Below, piece after piece: positions 1 to 12,245 of a stretch of DNA of 64,000 bases. The stretch covers positions 2,284,963-2,348,962 of the forward strand of contig CABFPE010000009.1 of NCBI GenBank assembly GCA_900660155.1, in the 5' to 3' direction. Within the stretch, counting starts at the first letter, position 1; each line of letters starts with the position of its first letter. Source of the DNA: Hofstenia miamia (Eukaryota; Xenacoelomorpha; Acoela; Hofsteniidae). The position numbers were made by a program, and so were the translations under genes. The notes under the pieces were generated by a model that had not been told where the DNA came from, did not search any database, and saw only the letters and a list, made by a program, of their open reading frames with translations.

Positions 1-705
1 TATATATATATATATATTATGAGATATCATGACTAAGCCATCTATCGCAGAAAGTTGATCTGTTTGCAATAGGATCAATTTCGGAAAATAAAAATTTCAG
101 GAAATTAGGAAATTGTTCAAGCTAAAAATAGAACATTTTTAAATCATGATAAATTAGAATTTTTTGTAATTCTGATGACTACCAAGAGATCTAAAATACT
201 ATCCTTAAGTGAAATTGTTTTTATCCAAACCCATCTGCAGTGAAATATTCAAAACAGTGAAATTACTTAAACAAGAGCTGTACTTGCTGTGCCAATCAAC
301 AAGAACTTTACTCAAGTATTAGTTTGAAGAAAGTTTGCTTTTACAAAAAGTAGATTTTCCAATGTGAAGTTTACTTCGTTTACAGAAGTGTGCTCTTAAG
401 CATCTTTGCGCAACTTACAGTGCTATTAACTTATGCTTCTACCATTGACAATTGAATATGATGATAGTTTAATTACTAGTGCTTAGTATACCGTGTAATT
501 TAATGTATTTTGCAAAATATGTGACATCTGTCGCTTTTTGAGCTTACATAAAAACGAAAATTTGAATTATAGTTTTACTATAAGAACATATTTATGAATT
601 TGTCCACCCAGCTAGAAGTGTAACATATTCATACCATGATTTTTATTGAGCTATGCATGACACTGTTATGATATTTGCAATGTGAAGACAATTGCCTAGT
701 CACAC

Positions 706-788
706 CTGAAAGAACTTGATTGTTTGTGCAAGATAAGACAACTGCTTCCAATACGACAATAGTTTAGGAGTGGAAGGCGACTAAATAA
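706..788 (-). CDS. candidate internal exon, unidentified
   Basis: On the minus strand an acceptor (ttcttaatatag) precedes an open stretch of 27 codons plus 2 bases, ending at a CAG|GTGTGA donor. The peptide begins LFSRLPLLNYCRIG. The island is richer in G+C than the DNA around it. I do not recognise the product, no neighbouring exon with matching phase was found, and it could be chance. Confidence 0.2.
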
Positions 789-1335
789 CTATATTAAGAA
801 ATTGTTTTCAATATTCCATTAAAATTTTCTTTGTTGATATTTTTTGAATAAAATAAAGCTCTAAAATTTTCAACATATATCTACACAGAATTTTTGGAAA
901 TATGAGCAACATAATTATGCATAAATACCATTACGTTGCTGATTTTGTTATGAAAGATTTCAAAAATACTAAGTGTTTTAATGATGTTCAATTTTATTTT
1001 TTGTATTTTGCATTCAAGAAATACTACGAAGAAGAAAATAATTACTGGCATGGAACAAAGAATAAGCGTCTAAAAAACATTTCCAATAAATGAATCCTGA
1101 TACAAAAATACAAAAGGATATCTGTATTAGTTAGTGAAAAATATTTTTTGTCACATGTAGTGTTGCAATGCTTTAGCAAGCCTATACTTTTTTGCATCTA
1201 GATTTAAATATATCAGAGTAAAAAAAAATATTCTGTATATTAGTTTAAATTGGCGCTAAGCTGCTACTTATTCCTTACCGACAGATGTACGCATCACCAA
1301 GTAAATTAGCGCCAAATATCTATGAATCCATATAA

Positions 1336-1386
1336 TATATATATATATATATATATACATATTATACATATATATACATATTATAT
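1336..1386. repeat. (TA)n / (TATACA)n microsatellite
   Basis: A run of alternating TA interrupted by TATACATA units. It is one of about 25 such tracts in the window. Confidence 0.95.
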
Positions 1387-4080
1387 AAAAAGTAAATTTT
1401 TACTTGAAATCATGTCTCACTATATAATGATAGCTTCATCAGCGATAAAACATAAAATTGAGGGGATTTATTATGGCTTTAGGATAGATGTAATTTTTTT
1501 TGAAAAGATGTAATTGTTTGTTTAATAGATTGATGTTGCATACTTTTATATTTGCTTTGGCGATTTTGGTGTGATTGGCCTTAGTTAGTTCATTAACATT
1601 TTCTTTCTTCGTATTGTAAGGGTTGAATATAAAAGGAAATTGTAATATATTCTTAAGACAGATAAATCGTCAATAGACCTTGTTTTCCTGGTACTATCAA
1701 GGTTTGCTAAGAAGAGTTAAAGCAAGTTTTTTGCATATTTGAAAAACTTTGCGTAGAACCAAAGGGAAGTAAAACAAAATATTCCATGTAATGCAATAAT
1801 CACAGTTCCACTGTTGGAACTACAAGCAGCTGCTAATGAAGGAAGTCGATTATTTAGCTAAATTGAAGTTTGTCGCAAATACATCAATTTCGGAGCATCT
1901 GACAAGTTTACCATCTTATTGACAGCTCCTTCAGTAAACTAAAACTGCAATAATTGTTTTTAGGATATTTTATGTCATGGCTTTATTGCTGTTAAAAGAA
2001 AGAATTCAAGGTGAAGCTAACTTACTAAAATGTGGATAAACATGCACGAAAGCTCAGATTTTAACAACTAATATATTACATTTGGAGAACATTTAGTTAG
2101 TAAAGTTTTAGCAATAACAAAAAATATGTCTAACACTCACTCTATTTCAAATCCAACAAAAAATAGCTCGTCAAAAGATTTTTTGTACTAATGTGTTGTT
2201 GTAGACCTCAGTACAAATACATTTGAAAAAATAGGATTTTGTTAAAACTGTTTCAGAATTGATATCGTTGTCAGGTATTTTCTAAGCTTTTTTTCAACGC
2301 TAAGGAAATTCAATCTCTAGAGTGCCTCAATTTGAAGGTCATAGCATTGTGGTATACTTTTTCAGAAGTTATTTCTGATTAATCACTATTTAATCCCTTA
2401 TTTACATGTAGCTGATAACATTTTAATTTATTTAATGTAGATGTTAATTTGTCCTACTCATTCCTTAAAATGAGACATTGTCACGTTTACACATTGGGTA
2501 GGTATATTCCTAGGAGTTATGGGATAACCACACATGTGGGTAATGTGTGCTGACAAAGCTCAACAACAATACCGTAGTGTGTGCTAATTACACGTAGGTA
2601 CGATGTAAGTTTTGCTAAAAGCAGAAAATTAGGATTGCACGCAAATGTCTAAAATGTTTGAAACTTGAGAAAATTAGGATTGTATCTTTATGGATACAAT
2701 GGGTAGTTAAGGGTTAAATAGTTTTTTGAGAAACTCAAAAAATTTACTGAGGAAGTAGATCATAGCTGAGATCATGATTGTTAGATAGGGTAGTATTTTG
2801 CTATAATTGTTCCTTTACTGGACATGATTGACTTCCTTACTCTAATTTTCCAATTTATGATAGCATTAATCATACATTGTCAGATCAAATTTCCAAATGA
2901 TAGCTGTGAACACAATATAATATTTTACAAACAAACGGAAACCTAGTATCCTGGACCGAACATATTAATGCAAACTATTTACTGCAATAATAATCTTTCA
3001 CAAAAATTCTTAAAAGATGTTAGTATGTTTTGAAATATTTCTACGTTCATATTTACGGGTAAGGTAAATTTGCCACCAAAAACTTATTCTGAAGCTCATA
3101 GGAAGATGTGGGAATAGTTGTATGTTTCTACGGGAGAAATAGGGATTCCCACATGGGAATTAGTCAGACCTAAGTGGAAATGAGAAAAAAATCGACTCCC
3201 ACGACTACCATGCAGGCCTGTTTTGTGTTTGTTATCTCAGGACGCTTGTTGGCATTATAGTCAGAGTTGTAGGCGGGCCAAATTTTGGCGGCCCTAAATC
3301 GGTCCTGCTCAAACATTTCGATATTTAAGCCCTATTTTAGCCCTAATTAATATCTTTTAGCCCTATATTAAAAAATTGAACACATTTCTATTTTTAAAAA
3401 ATAATAATATACAAAATAAGCATAGTTTTAAAACTTAAAATGAAGTTTCGGCCTTAAACCTATTTTTCAAAAACCTCCTCCTAACCCAGCCCTAAACAGC
3501 CCAGCCCACTTACATTTCTGATAATACTATTTTATCGATGATATCGATGAAATTACTTTGGCATTAATAAATATATTGTTATTTACATAATTTACCGGTA
3601 GAATGTTCAATGCTCAATCGGTAACAGAAATGAATTATTGTATTTTAGACATTATAGCCAACATTTATATGTAATGCAAATTTCTGTATTTGAGGAATAT
3701 TGAAAGGCATACCACTTGAATTTATAAACTCCACTTCCTCTTTGATGATTGAATTTTAAAATTAACCTTATTAACCTTAAAACAAATTATTAACCATATT
3801 AACTTCAAAGTGAAATTTTAACATTTGGTTAACCTAATAACATTTGAAATAAATTCTTTAAAAACTGCTTTTTCATAGCCTTTGAAGGAAATCTAATTTA
3901 TTGGCATATATAGAATTATTATTATTTGGAAATGTAATGGGATGTGTTTAACAAAATCAATCATTCAACAGGGACCTAAAATAGTTTTCATTTTCCAGCT
4001 TTGGAATTTCTCTTGAAAGCTAATTTTCTTAAGTTTTTGAATTTCTCACATATTGTACAAGATTGAGCTTTCTGATGAAC
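1387..4080. other. non-coding stretch
   Basis: No ORF longer than about 40 codons and no recognisable transposon protein. The only notable item is the block of degenerate AGCCCTA words at 3270-3500, listed separately. Confidence 0.6.
3270..3500. repeat. degenerate AGCCCTA-word block
   Basis: GGGCC/GGCCC words, then AGCCCTATTTT, AGCCCTAATTA and AGCCCTATATT spaced about 15-20 bases apart, then AACCCAGCCCTAAACAGCCCAGCCCA. This is a locally G+C-richer, cryptically repetitive patch, not a strict tandem array. Confidence 0.6.
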
Positions 4081-4083
4081 AAT

Positions 4084-4090
4084 ATGTATA

Positions 4091-4130
<40 letters not shown>

Positions 4131-4131
4131 C
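4084..4131. repeat. (TA)n microsatellite
   Basis: Nearly pure TA dinucleotide tract. Confidence 0.95.
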
Positions 4132-4321
4132 GCACTTTTTAGGATTTCAGTGCTAGGTAAAATGCTTCTTAAAAATCATATGTCAGGCCTATTTTTCCGC
4201 ATACAACCTCATAGTAAGTTTTCATTACTACAAGTGTAAAAAAACCATTTAATATTTTTAAGCCATGGCTTAGAATAATACCGGTGAGATGAATACTTCT
4301 GAAGGAAATTAGTGCTAGGTA

Positions 4322-4436
4322 AAATATATATGTATACATATGTATATACCTATTATATATACATATATTAAATATATACATATATATATATATATGTGAA
4401 AATATATACATATTATATATATATATATATATATAC
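4322..4436. repeat. compound (TA)n/(TATACA)n microsatellite
   Basis: Alternating TA with TATGTATACA interruptions. It gives a spurious tyrosine/isoleucine-rich reading frame on the minus strand. Confidence 0.95.
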
Positions 4437-4590
4437 ACTGTAAGTTGAAAATTTATTAACCAATAATGCTTACTAACAAAATGGCAGATTCACTTTACAA
4501 AAATATCAAAAGAATATCTATAAGAAAATCATTTCAAAACACAATATTAACGAGCTATTGACAAACATATTTTAAAAGCATAACTACTCT

Positions 4591-4800
4591 TTAAAACATT
4601 TCTAAATGCTTCAATGATCCACTTTGTAACTGCTTCAAGAAATACTGTAACTTGCAATGTGAGCTAACTGGCTGAACTGTAAGTTTATTTCTCCTTCCAT
4701 CACAGGCACTAGTGCATAAATTGAAACTATTAATTTTCTGCTTAAAAATTCCACTATATGAAATAACATTTTCACATTTTAGTTCAAAATTTCTCAGCAT
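4591..4800 (-). CDS. candidate coding island, unidentified
   Basis: A 69-codon minus-strand frame starting MLRNFELKCENVISYSG and ending GSLKHLEMF before TAA. It lies just downstream, in the reading direction, of the 4870-5121 island but in a separate frame with stops between. Composition (F, K, C, S, Q mix with a polar C-terminus) looks like protein rather than shuffled A+T DNA. No family recognised. Confidence 0.25.
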   Translation of the reverse strand: MLRNFELKCENVISYSGIFKQKINSFNLCTSACDGRRNKLTVQPVSSHCKLQYFLKQLQSGSLKHLEMF

Positions 4801-4869
4801 TGCAAATTCTTTTATAAATGCTACACATCATCCCCTACTAAAAGTAGGCCATTGGTATATACATTTTGT

Positions 4870-5121
4870 TTAAAAATCCCAGCAGATTTGAATTATTATA
4901 AGTGAACAGCAAAAAAAAATTAGTGAATAAACGCTCTGAAGCGATTGTCGTGGTGTGCTGTAGCTTGGAAATAATTGAATTATTGTCAATACTTGAAGCA
5001 TTTCCTTGTCCAGTTCTGAAAATATTTCTTTAGCTCCTAATAAAATTTTGGTTTTTACCAAACAGCGAATTGCCAATTTACCAATCCAAATTTTGATTGA
5101 TTCTCCCAAACTATTGACAGC
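4870..5121 (-). CDS. candidate terminal exon, unidentified
   Basis: A minus-strand acceptor (gaacctgaaag) opens a phase-0 frame of 83 codons and a stop. It starts AVNSLGESIKIWIGKLA and contains KTKILLGAKEIFSELDKE, an amphipathic helical stretch; the last 20 residues turn very hydrophobic and may lie past a real donor. This is one of the better host-exon candidates by length and composition, but the product is not recognised and no upstream exon was tied to it. Confidence 0.35.
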   Translation of the reverse strand, partial: AVNSLGESIKIWIGKLAIRCLVKTKILLGAKEIFSELDKEMLQVLTIIQLFPSYSTPRQSLQSVYSLIFFCCSLIIIQICWDF

Positions 5122-5714
5122 CTTTCAGGTTCGATATTGAAATATTTAAAGCAACTAACTTTACTGGTACATTACGTACATGAATGCAAATTTTTATTTA
5201 AAAAATAAGAATTGATCTGGAAATCAACCCATGAAACAGCTGAATGTTAATTCTAGGAAAAAATATTCTAAATCTAAACAAATTCAAAAAAAATTATTTC
5301 AATTGGATAGTGTTTATAAATCCCAGGCTGAAAAAAATGAGAATTTTTTGTTGAGATTCACTTTTGGAAGATAATTTGAAAGAGTGGTGTTGGAAAGTAA
5401 CTCACAACATTTACGTTATTGCTTCCGAAGACAGTGTAAAGCATTGAAATTCGTAAATTAGTCTGAATAATTCATCATGATCGTTGTTTCCATAAATTAT
5501 AAAAATATTTTACTCATCTAAGGAGAAAATAATTTGGAAAACATTCAGCAATGAATTTTGCATTCAAAGGGATTACGTCATTGATACAATTGATGAATAT
5601 CAGTAATCGTTAACGAAATTATGTATAGTAATAACCTAAGATTCAACATAATATATCATTGACTTAAAAAACATATGTTGCACAAATGAAATAAGATAAG
5701 GAAAGTCGTATAAT

Positions 5715-5873
5715 TTATGAGTTCATATTTTTACATGTACGCTTAATGGCTTGCCCGATCATTTCTAGTTTTACATTTAATAAGAAAGCCTTGCAAACAC
5801 AAAGACCAATTTTTGCATCCAGATATGAAATTACTTTGTCGCGACATTGACATACAGTGTCGAAAAATGTAAT
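5715..5873 (-). CDS. candidate coding island, two open frames
   Basis: On the minus strand, 52 codons are open (includes DTVCQCRDKVISYLDAK). A second frame, starting directly at an acceptor gctcag|GTG, is open for 44 codons (VNYIFRHCMSMSRQS). An AAA|GTAATT donor lies inside. The two frames cannot be told apart by eye. Unidentified. Confidence 0.2.
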   Translation of the reverse strand: MTFFDTVCQCRDKVISYLDAKIGLCVCKAFLLNVKLEMIGQAIKRTCKNMNS

Positions 5874-6222
5874 TCACCTGAGCGAAATCGGGTCAGTCAA
5901 TATTTGGAAACAAAATTGTATAGAATGATATGCTATTAATTATTTTAACATCAAACCGGCTGCTAATACCTTTTAGCAGTGTTCAATTTCTTAGTTCAAT
6001 TAGTTCTACTAAAGGTACTTCACTTATCATTACAACAAAGAATTACTCTTACTCGCATTTTGTTAAATATCGTAATAAGCGCTAACTGTTTCTTTAAATA
6101 CATATTTATCTTCACCTTAGAAGTTTTTCACAGTAGATAAGTACAAAAAATGCATTTATCTTTGTCATTAGGGACCTAAGTATGTTTACATATAAACTAC
6201 CCTATACAGGGATTGCCCCTAA

Positions 6223-6252
6223 GCAAGGCTAACTCTAAGGAGTTAGCTTTGC
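6223..6252. other. short hairpin
   Basis: Inverted repeat: arm gcaaggctaactc, loop taag, arm gagttagctttgc, one mismatch in 13 pairs. No U-tract or gene next to it, so no function is assigned. Confidence 0.6.
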
Positions 6253-6467
6253 CGCTAGTTTAGCAAGAATTACTGTTTGCGAAATTAAACAGAAAAATAC
6301 CTAAAATTATATTTAAATTCACCTTTTGTACAAATCACTGCTGGAATTTCTAAAATAATTTTGATTATATTTCAATGTTTTGTTAAATATATTATGAAAA
6401 TATTAATGCTTAAAAATATATTTGTTCATTTATAAATATAAAACGCCCACTATCCGTCAAGGCTAAT

Positions 6468-6539
6468 TTAGTTGTCGCAAATTTTCGGCGATGGATATAT
6501 TTCGTAGATATTACACAGATATGCGTTATAATCAAATTC
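6468..6539 (-). CDS. candidate terminal exon, unidentified
   Basis: A minus-strand acceptor gatatttgatttccag is followed in phase 0 by 23 codons and a stop, EFDYNAYLCNIYEIYPS then PKICDN. The pyrimidine tract and CAG are good, but the exon is short. Unidentified. Confidence 0.22.
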   Translation of the reverse strand, partial: EFDYNAYLCNIYEIYPSPKICDN

Positions 6540-6979
6540 CTGGAAATCAAATATCGGATGAAATTGTGGGAAATGCTTCTGAACTTTAAATTTTGATAAA
6601 ATTAATAGGTAATTAAATTTGAAGGTTACAACAATGTATAAAACTGCTGATATAAATGAAATTTTATAGATTCCCGAAGTCCCTTGATGCCTGCAATTGC
6701 AATCAACATCTTTCATCAATTTTGGATCATTATACATTCATGATTTCAGTGGAAATCAATATTGTATGTACGTTATTATTGGTGCACTTTATAATCAGCT
6801 TTGATTCACTTCTACAATTGTAGTCATTAATTAATTATAATGATGAAATAGTTATAAATTTGGCACTCCACATTTATTTTTTGTTTAGTTTTTTAGAGGG
6901 GAAAGTGAGAAATATTTTCTATATGGCAACAAATTGTCCTATCCTATGCATGCTTTTTGTGCTATATATATATATATTA

Positions 6980-7357
6980 NTTGTGAGTCTTCAGTTTTGA
7001 GGTGTTGCATCAACAGATAAAATTCAGTGATGTTTGAATGACATTTTCTCAATGATTGACAAAATTTGTTGATTAATTTGCTCAAAACTGGACTTAATTA
7101 TGATTTTATAGTTGTAAAATTAAACTTCTCAGTGATTTCAACAAAAAACTTAATTTTTTATTGATGTCAATTTAATTGATGGCTATGATAGTTTAAGGAT
7201 GTTTCTTTTTAATATCACAGTTGAAGGTTTTCTTGTTGCATCAAGCAATTTTAGCTAAATAACATTTAGCTACGGGTATAAAAAGCTTAGCATNTCTATA
7301 TGGCAACAAATTGTCCTATCCTATGCATGCTTTTTGTGCTATATATATATATATTAT
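6980..7357. other. single-N-bounded insert with re-read flank
   Basis: Single N at 6980 and at 7294 enclose 313 bases. The 60 bases before the first N (tctatatggcaacaaattg to the TA tract) are read again immediately after the second N, 7295-7357. This is best explained by an imperfect gap fill or an unmerged overlap. The insert itself shows no coding potential. Confidence 0.75.
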
Positions 7358-7446
7358 ATATATATGTATATATATATATGTATATATATGCATATATATA
7401 TATATGTATATGTGTATATATCTATGTATATACTGTATATATCTAA
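7331..7446. repeat. (TA)n/(TATATG)n microsatellite
   Basis: Long alternating TA tract with periodic TG and CA interruptions. Confidence 0.95.
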
Positions 7447-9153
7447 ACCGGCATATTCAGTCTTCAATTAGAATATGTTTTACAAAGGCATATTAGAATG
7501 GGCTCAAATTACACAGTAAATTCAATTGAAGTGATTGTTACTATACTAAAACAGGAGTTAGAAATTATTATTTATGCTGAGTATATTTCCAAATAACTGA
7601 TCAGATTTAGGACTGGGCCCTAGCCAATCCCATTTACAATATTATAAGTGTCTAAAAATCAATGCATTGACTTTTGTTTAAATGTATATTTGCAATTACA
7701 CTCTATGCCGTGCACAAACACATAAGAAAATAAGTTTTAAAAATTTTAATTTCAAACACGTTATCTGAACATATACAGCAGATCAAGTAGTCAATGATAT
7801 GTAAAGTTTTGGAATATGTTGTTTATTATAAAATTACAATTAGAAACCGCATGTGAGTGTGGATACGCAAATCACTGGCATCCCTGAAGAAAATCGAAAT
7901 TTCCTATTTGAAAGAAATAAAGGAGAAATACTATGTATGCACTATGTTCATCGAATCAGAATTTTAATTGGAACCTATATATACCAATAGGATTTAATTA
8001 AAATAATTAGTACATACTAAAAATTGATGAGCTTTTAGATGTAAAATCTTAAATACTTCTACAGCATCCAGATTATTAAATGCATCTTTCAAACGCCAAT
8101 GGAGTCGAAAATATTGTAACATCAAACATAAAAAATTTTGTAAGCATAAATCAATTAGGTTTTGAGAACCTTGTTAACTTCCAGACAAAAAGATAGACAG
8201 ACACTTAGAAAAACAGACAAACAAATAGACAGGCAGACTGACACAAATCAAAGAACAAGCACTAAGGAAAACAATTCATCTTTGTTCAAGTTATTCAATT
8301 AATGCGTTCTATTAATCCGATTTATCTCGATTAGTCGGGAATGCTAATATCAATTGCACTCAAGATTTTAGTAAAAACGGGCCATGCACTTAAATCAAAG
8401 TCAAAGGCAAAAGCCCTTTGAGAATATATAGTCTCGCATTCAAATTAGTAAGTACAAGCGTAAGCAAACACACTCTTTAGTTTCAATTTTCACGTCTTGG
8501 TTGTATTGTGTATAGCCTGGGTTAGAGCCCGTTACGGGCACGAACAAAAGTGTATGGGCACGGCCCGGTCATACAAGGCTCTGCATGAATATTTGTTGTT
8601 ATTCGAGGATCTAAATTCTTAAAATCATTTGTTCAATTTACATTAGGTCTATTCTATATATCTTAGTATATGTAGATCTATCGTAGAAATTTCAAAACAG
8701 TACATCAAATATTACACATAAAATTCATTGCCTTCATCAATTTTAAGGAATTCCATTTCCCTGTCATCTTCTGATATTACATTAATAATATATTAGTTAT
8801 GTACATATATTGCAATGTAAGAAACTTAAGTTGTTAACTTCAGAAGACGAATTAATGTCATACAAGCAGTGCAGTGTAGTTACAATTTAATCATTTTATA
8901 CTGTTTGGTGTGCTGTCAATTATGGATAGGGTCCAGACATATATGCATGAAAATATCCGGAAATATGCGTCATCAAACAATGCGACGAAATTTCGAAAAG
9001 GTGCATAAAAACTACATTAAAGGGAACAGATATTCAATGACCAAAGTATGCACTTTTATAACAATAGACTCATAAATGTTGCTTCAAGTGATCAACAGTC
9101 ATGAACATTCGTTGTGGTGCTTGAATTTGATCCACAAAGAAAATTGAAAATAT
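7447..9153. other. mostly non-coding stretch
   Basis: Contains a degenerate (GACA)n-like run at 8187-8245, a G+C-rich patch at 8518-8575 with gcccgttacgggc and cacggcccggtc words, and a short plus frame at 8922-9000 (MDRVQTYMHENIRKYA) ending at a poor GTGCAT donor. Nothing else supportable. Confidence 0.5.
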
Positions 9154-9336
9154 TTACATCAAATGCATGGATTTTTCAATCTTTACAACTTGTGCAAATA
9201 TTCCCATGGATGTAAATCGAGATTCAGCTTTTCTTTGTACTTCTCCCCTGATTATTTCCATGATATTTTCTAATATCTCAATCTGGCTGCAAAGAAACAA
9301 CCTCTTTTTCAGTTGTGTTGTAGCTTCAGGATGAAA
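9154..9336 (-). CDS. candidate exon, unidentified helical protein
   Basis: A minus-strand acceptor (atggtatctttcag) opens 60 codons in phase 0, starting FHPEATTQLKKRLFLCSQ and containing ILENIMEIIRGEVQRKAE, a strongly amphipathic charged helix. It ends at a stop, or at a possible donor GAT|GTAAAT inside the last codons. It lies 0.56 kb downstream of the better-bounded 9899-10024 exon; their phases do not join directly. Between them a minus-strand piece around 9531-9600 (KLIIERNNLKPETYIENG, then AAAG|GTATTT) also looks coding. Together they may be one minus-strand gene. Family unknown. Confidence 0.33.
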   Translation of the reverse strand, partial: FHPEATTQLKKRLFLCSQIEILENIMEIIRGEVQRKAESRFTSMGIFAQVVKIEKSMHLM

Positions 9337-9898
9337 CTGAAAGATACCATAATGTAACATACCTGATTAAGCCTACACCTGTCGAATGGAACATTAATTT
9401 TCACTGTTACATTAACCCATTGAAACAGGGTTGACATAAAAAAGGTTTTTGAAAAAAGAACTCGTTTATAACCCTTTTTTTCAGACATGTTCCATTATTT
9501 TCTTTCAACAAATATCAGAAAAGTTGTTGAAATACCTTTACGACCATTTTCAATGTATGTCTCTGGTTTCAGATTATTGCGTTCAATGATAAGCTTACTA
9601 TTTTTTCAATTATTTTTTATAAGGTTGAACATTAGTAGAAGACGTAATTTTTTAAGGGAGTTTTTGTTTTTTCTAAAGAATGATTTTTTAATGCTAACGT
9701 CATCTAATATTATATATATTTTTACAAAAATTCTGATTAATGTTATGGATAAGCCATCATCAAGGACCTAAGACTACAATGTGATTGTCTCAGTAGAAAC
9801 TGTATATGATTGTAGAAAATCCTATTTGGAAATTTTAATGGTATATGAACTTCCTAGAAAATGATGTGGTTTATATATGACCAAATACTTCCTTTTAC

Positions 9899-10024
9899 CG
9901 GTAGATTTGAGTTGATTTAATGCCATGGCGATTTCGTGGTCAATGAAGATTTTCTTTAAAGTTTTAATAGGAGTGAAGTCCGCAACACCTGTTATCGTGT
10001 ATACAAACCAAGTCGCTGACACTC
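9899..10024 (-). CDS. candidate symmetric internal exon
   Basis: 126 bases on the minus strand between an acceptor (cacaatcgctctag) and an ACCG|GTAAAA donor. It is phase 1 at both ends, so it could be skipped without shifting frame. The peptide reads VSATWFVYTITGVADF, then TPIKTLKKIFIDHEIAMALN. G+C is well above the flanks. This is one of the best host-exon candidates here. Product not recognised. Confidence 0.4.
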
Positions 10025-10570
10025 CTAGAGCGATTGTGAATCATAAAAATTCCAAATCAAAAAGATTTATGTAAATATTTTAACATCAAACGAAATCAGT
10101 TTCATCAAAATTTAATATCAATTCATTTCATTGCCTGCGCATTGTTTATTTGTAAGAATGTTGGCTTTCACCGGAGGTGTTTTACGTTAACGTCTGCCTA
10201 CAACCAGCAATTTATTGTCTAATGTTTTCTATGTATTTTCTCAATTGTAATTAATTCTATGTAAGATATACATCCACAAATATTTTTTGATTTATTAATG
10301 TGGCAGGATTCTTTGATGAGATTACAATTTTTGGTGTGGATTATTATGGTATTATTACAGAATTACAACGGAACTATAATTTGCATAATAAAGGTGACGT
10401 TTACATTTCAACTTAGTCTTATTTACAAGTTTATTAAAAGGATTTAAATACATTACATCCAATAAAGAAATTAGATTTCTTTCTTCAAAATAGACGTATA
10501 ACGTATAAGAGTTTAAAAAAATCTGTATATACATAGTAACATCGGTGGAATACATGTAATGCAGTTTCCA

Positions 10571-10710
10571 AATAGAACATAGCTAAAACTGTTCTTTATT
10601 TACAAGTATTTCTTTGTCTTATATACAGTGAGTTATAAACATATTTACAAATAACAAACTTGATTTGAAAACACTTGCTCTGGCAGATAAACAACCAGTA
10701 CCCTATGCCA

Positions 10711-10712
<2 letters not shown>
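10571..10712 (+). repeat. dispersed repeat, copy 1
   Basis: Shares ordered blocks with 56403-56530 and its duplicate: gctaaaactgttct, cttatatac, aacatatttacaa, then tctggc-gata-acaaccagtacc. The spacing is the same but with indels. It ends next to a TA tract. No protein is encoded, so a SINE, MITE or LINE 3' end is possible. Confidence 0.6.
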
Positions 10713-10741
<29 letters not shown>

Positions 10742-11570
10742 TGTATGTATGAGACAAGTAAAGAAAACTTAACCCTAACCATAGCCACATCAATAATTAT
10801 TGAAAACTGAAACCAACCGGGGTATCCCCAGCCCAATTCCACCATTTCTGTGATACAATCTGCAAAGCACAATACATCAGAGTTGCAACCGGATCAGGAA
10901 ATGTGACCCGGTGACCCATGCACCTCGGATATATTTACCCCCATGAACCTGGAAAATTTGTAAAATAAATGAACCGGTGACCGGATTTCCCATTTGCTGC
11001 TTTCAACTTTTGCTAACAGCATCCTTGCTTCTACGTCAAAATGAAGCAGCACATCTCATAAGAACATGAAAAAAATTATTATTCTCGCATAATTTAGCAT
11101 GTGAAATAATAAACAATTGAAAAAATTTTTGTGAATAAAAATGCCATGAAAGTTAAAATCCTCAATTTAACTTCAACTGAAAGACTTTACTATGAGCACT
11201 AATACATTGTATTAAATTTCTTCAAATAATCCCATTCTATTTCTAGAAACAACTTCGATATAGATGTGACCAGAATTTCAACACAATTTTAACTTAATAT
11301 TACCAAATACAAATACAAACAAAAATCAAAATATAAATCTTTTGAAATCTTTGAAACCGATGGCATTTCCATATTTCAATGCTAAGGTAAATATTAACTA
11401 TATTAGGATTAGCACTTTTATGTACATTCAGTTTTGCAAGGCCAGCTGACCCTAAAGCTGTAAGAGAAAGATTGTCTCGGGTGGAACTTTACAATTCATT
11501 ATGAGTGATTAGTTTGTTCCCTTGCAATTAGTTCAATAAAAGTGGTATACCGTGTATCAAGGCAAGATGA

Positions 11571-11720
11571 TTATGATGTAATTTGTTGATGGAGATTTGC
11601 TGTGCTACCCTGACTTGAATCAGGTTTTATTTCTGATAGCACATTGTGTATCCTTTTTGATGAGGATATAGTTTCTGGAGCTTGCTCTTCAATTAGCAAA
11701 CGGGAGAGAACACGCTTGAT
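11571..11720 (-). CDS. candidate terminal exon, unidentified
   Basis: A 49-codon minus-strand frame (IKRVLSRLLIEEQAPETIS to TANLHQQITS, stop) with markedly higher G+C than its flanks. A good acceptor (attagtctcttcag) lies just upstream but would put an in-frame TGA first; a second AG six bases later would not. The opposite strand is also open over part of it (FISDSTLCILFDEDIVSG). Unidentified. Confidence 0.27.
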   Translation of the reverse strand: MKRVLSRLLIEEQAPETISSSKRIHNVLSEIKPDSSQGSTANLHQQITS

Positions 11721-12245
11721 TCACTGAAGAGACTAATGTATAATTAAAGGCTCTCTCAGACTAAGCATTATTTTCTCTTGAAATTTGCTTACATTTTCAT
11801 CTAGTGACGTACGCAAGTGAGAGCATGGAGGAATGTACCGTCTTCAAACTTGATTTTGTTTTATTAAATCAAAAAAAATTATCGAATTAATAATAAAAAT
11901 GTTGAAAACTGAATTGCATTTTAGTGTCTATTTTTTCAATATTTTCAAAAATTTTCGCGGAACTTGGCCTACTTTTGTGACACTTGATCATAACTAACAT
12001 GTCCCGTCAGAATATCCTCCGTAAACCCCTGTTTGAATTGCAAATTTTGCATCAGTATTTTGAAATACACTTAGTGTGAAATATTTCCTGCTATGCATGC
12101 CAAATATTTAGAGTCATGTCTTGTATATCGCAGACTCGCTAAAGTTAGCTCTTACCTATAGTTATCTCAGTCTATTGTGTGGTCTCTTGAAATTAACAAT
12201 GAAGAAGTTTGACTATGCATTATATATATATATAAATATATATTT

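Noticed and set aside
4169-4438. Tyr/Ile-rich minus-strand frame
   Set aside because: Produced by the (TA)n tract; the same holds for frames near 1322, 7311, 37256, 40498, 55628 and those running through N runs.
7860-7905. Possible minus-strand exon after acceptor attttcttcag (MPVICVSTLTCGF)
   Set aside because: Only 13 codons before a stop; too short to support.
8518-8575. Palindromic gcccgttacgggc as a regulatory operator
   Set aside because: Lies in a cryptic word-repeat patch with no gene near it; chance palindromes are expected there.
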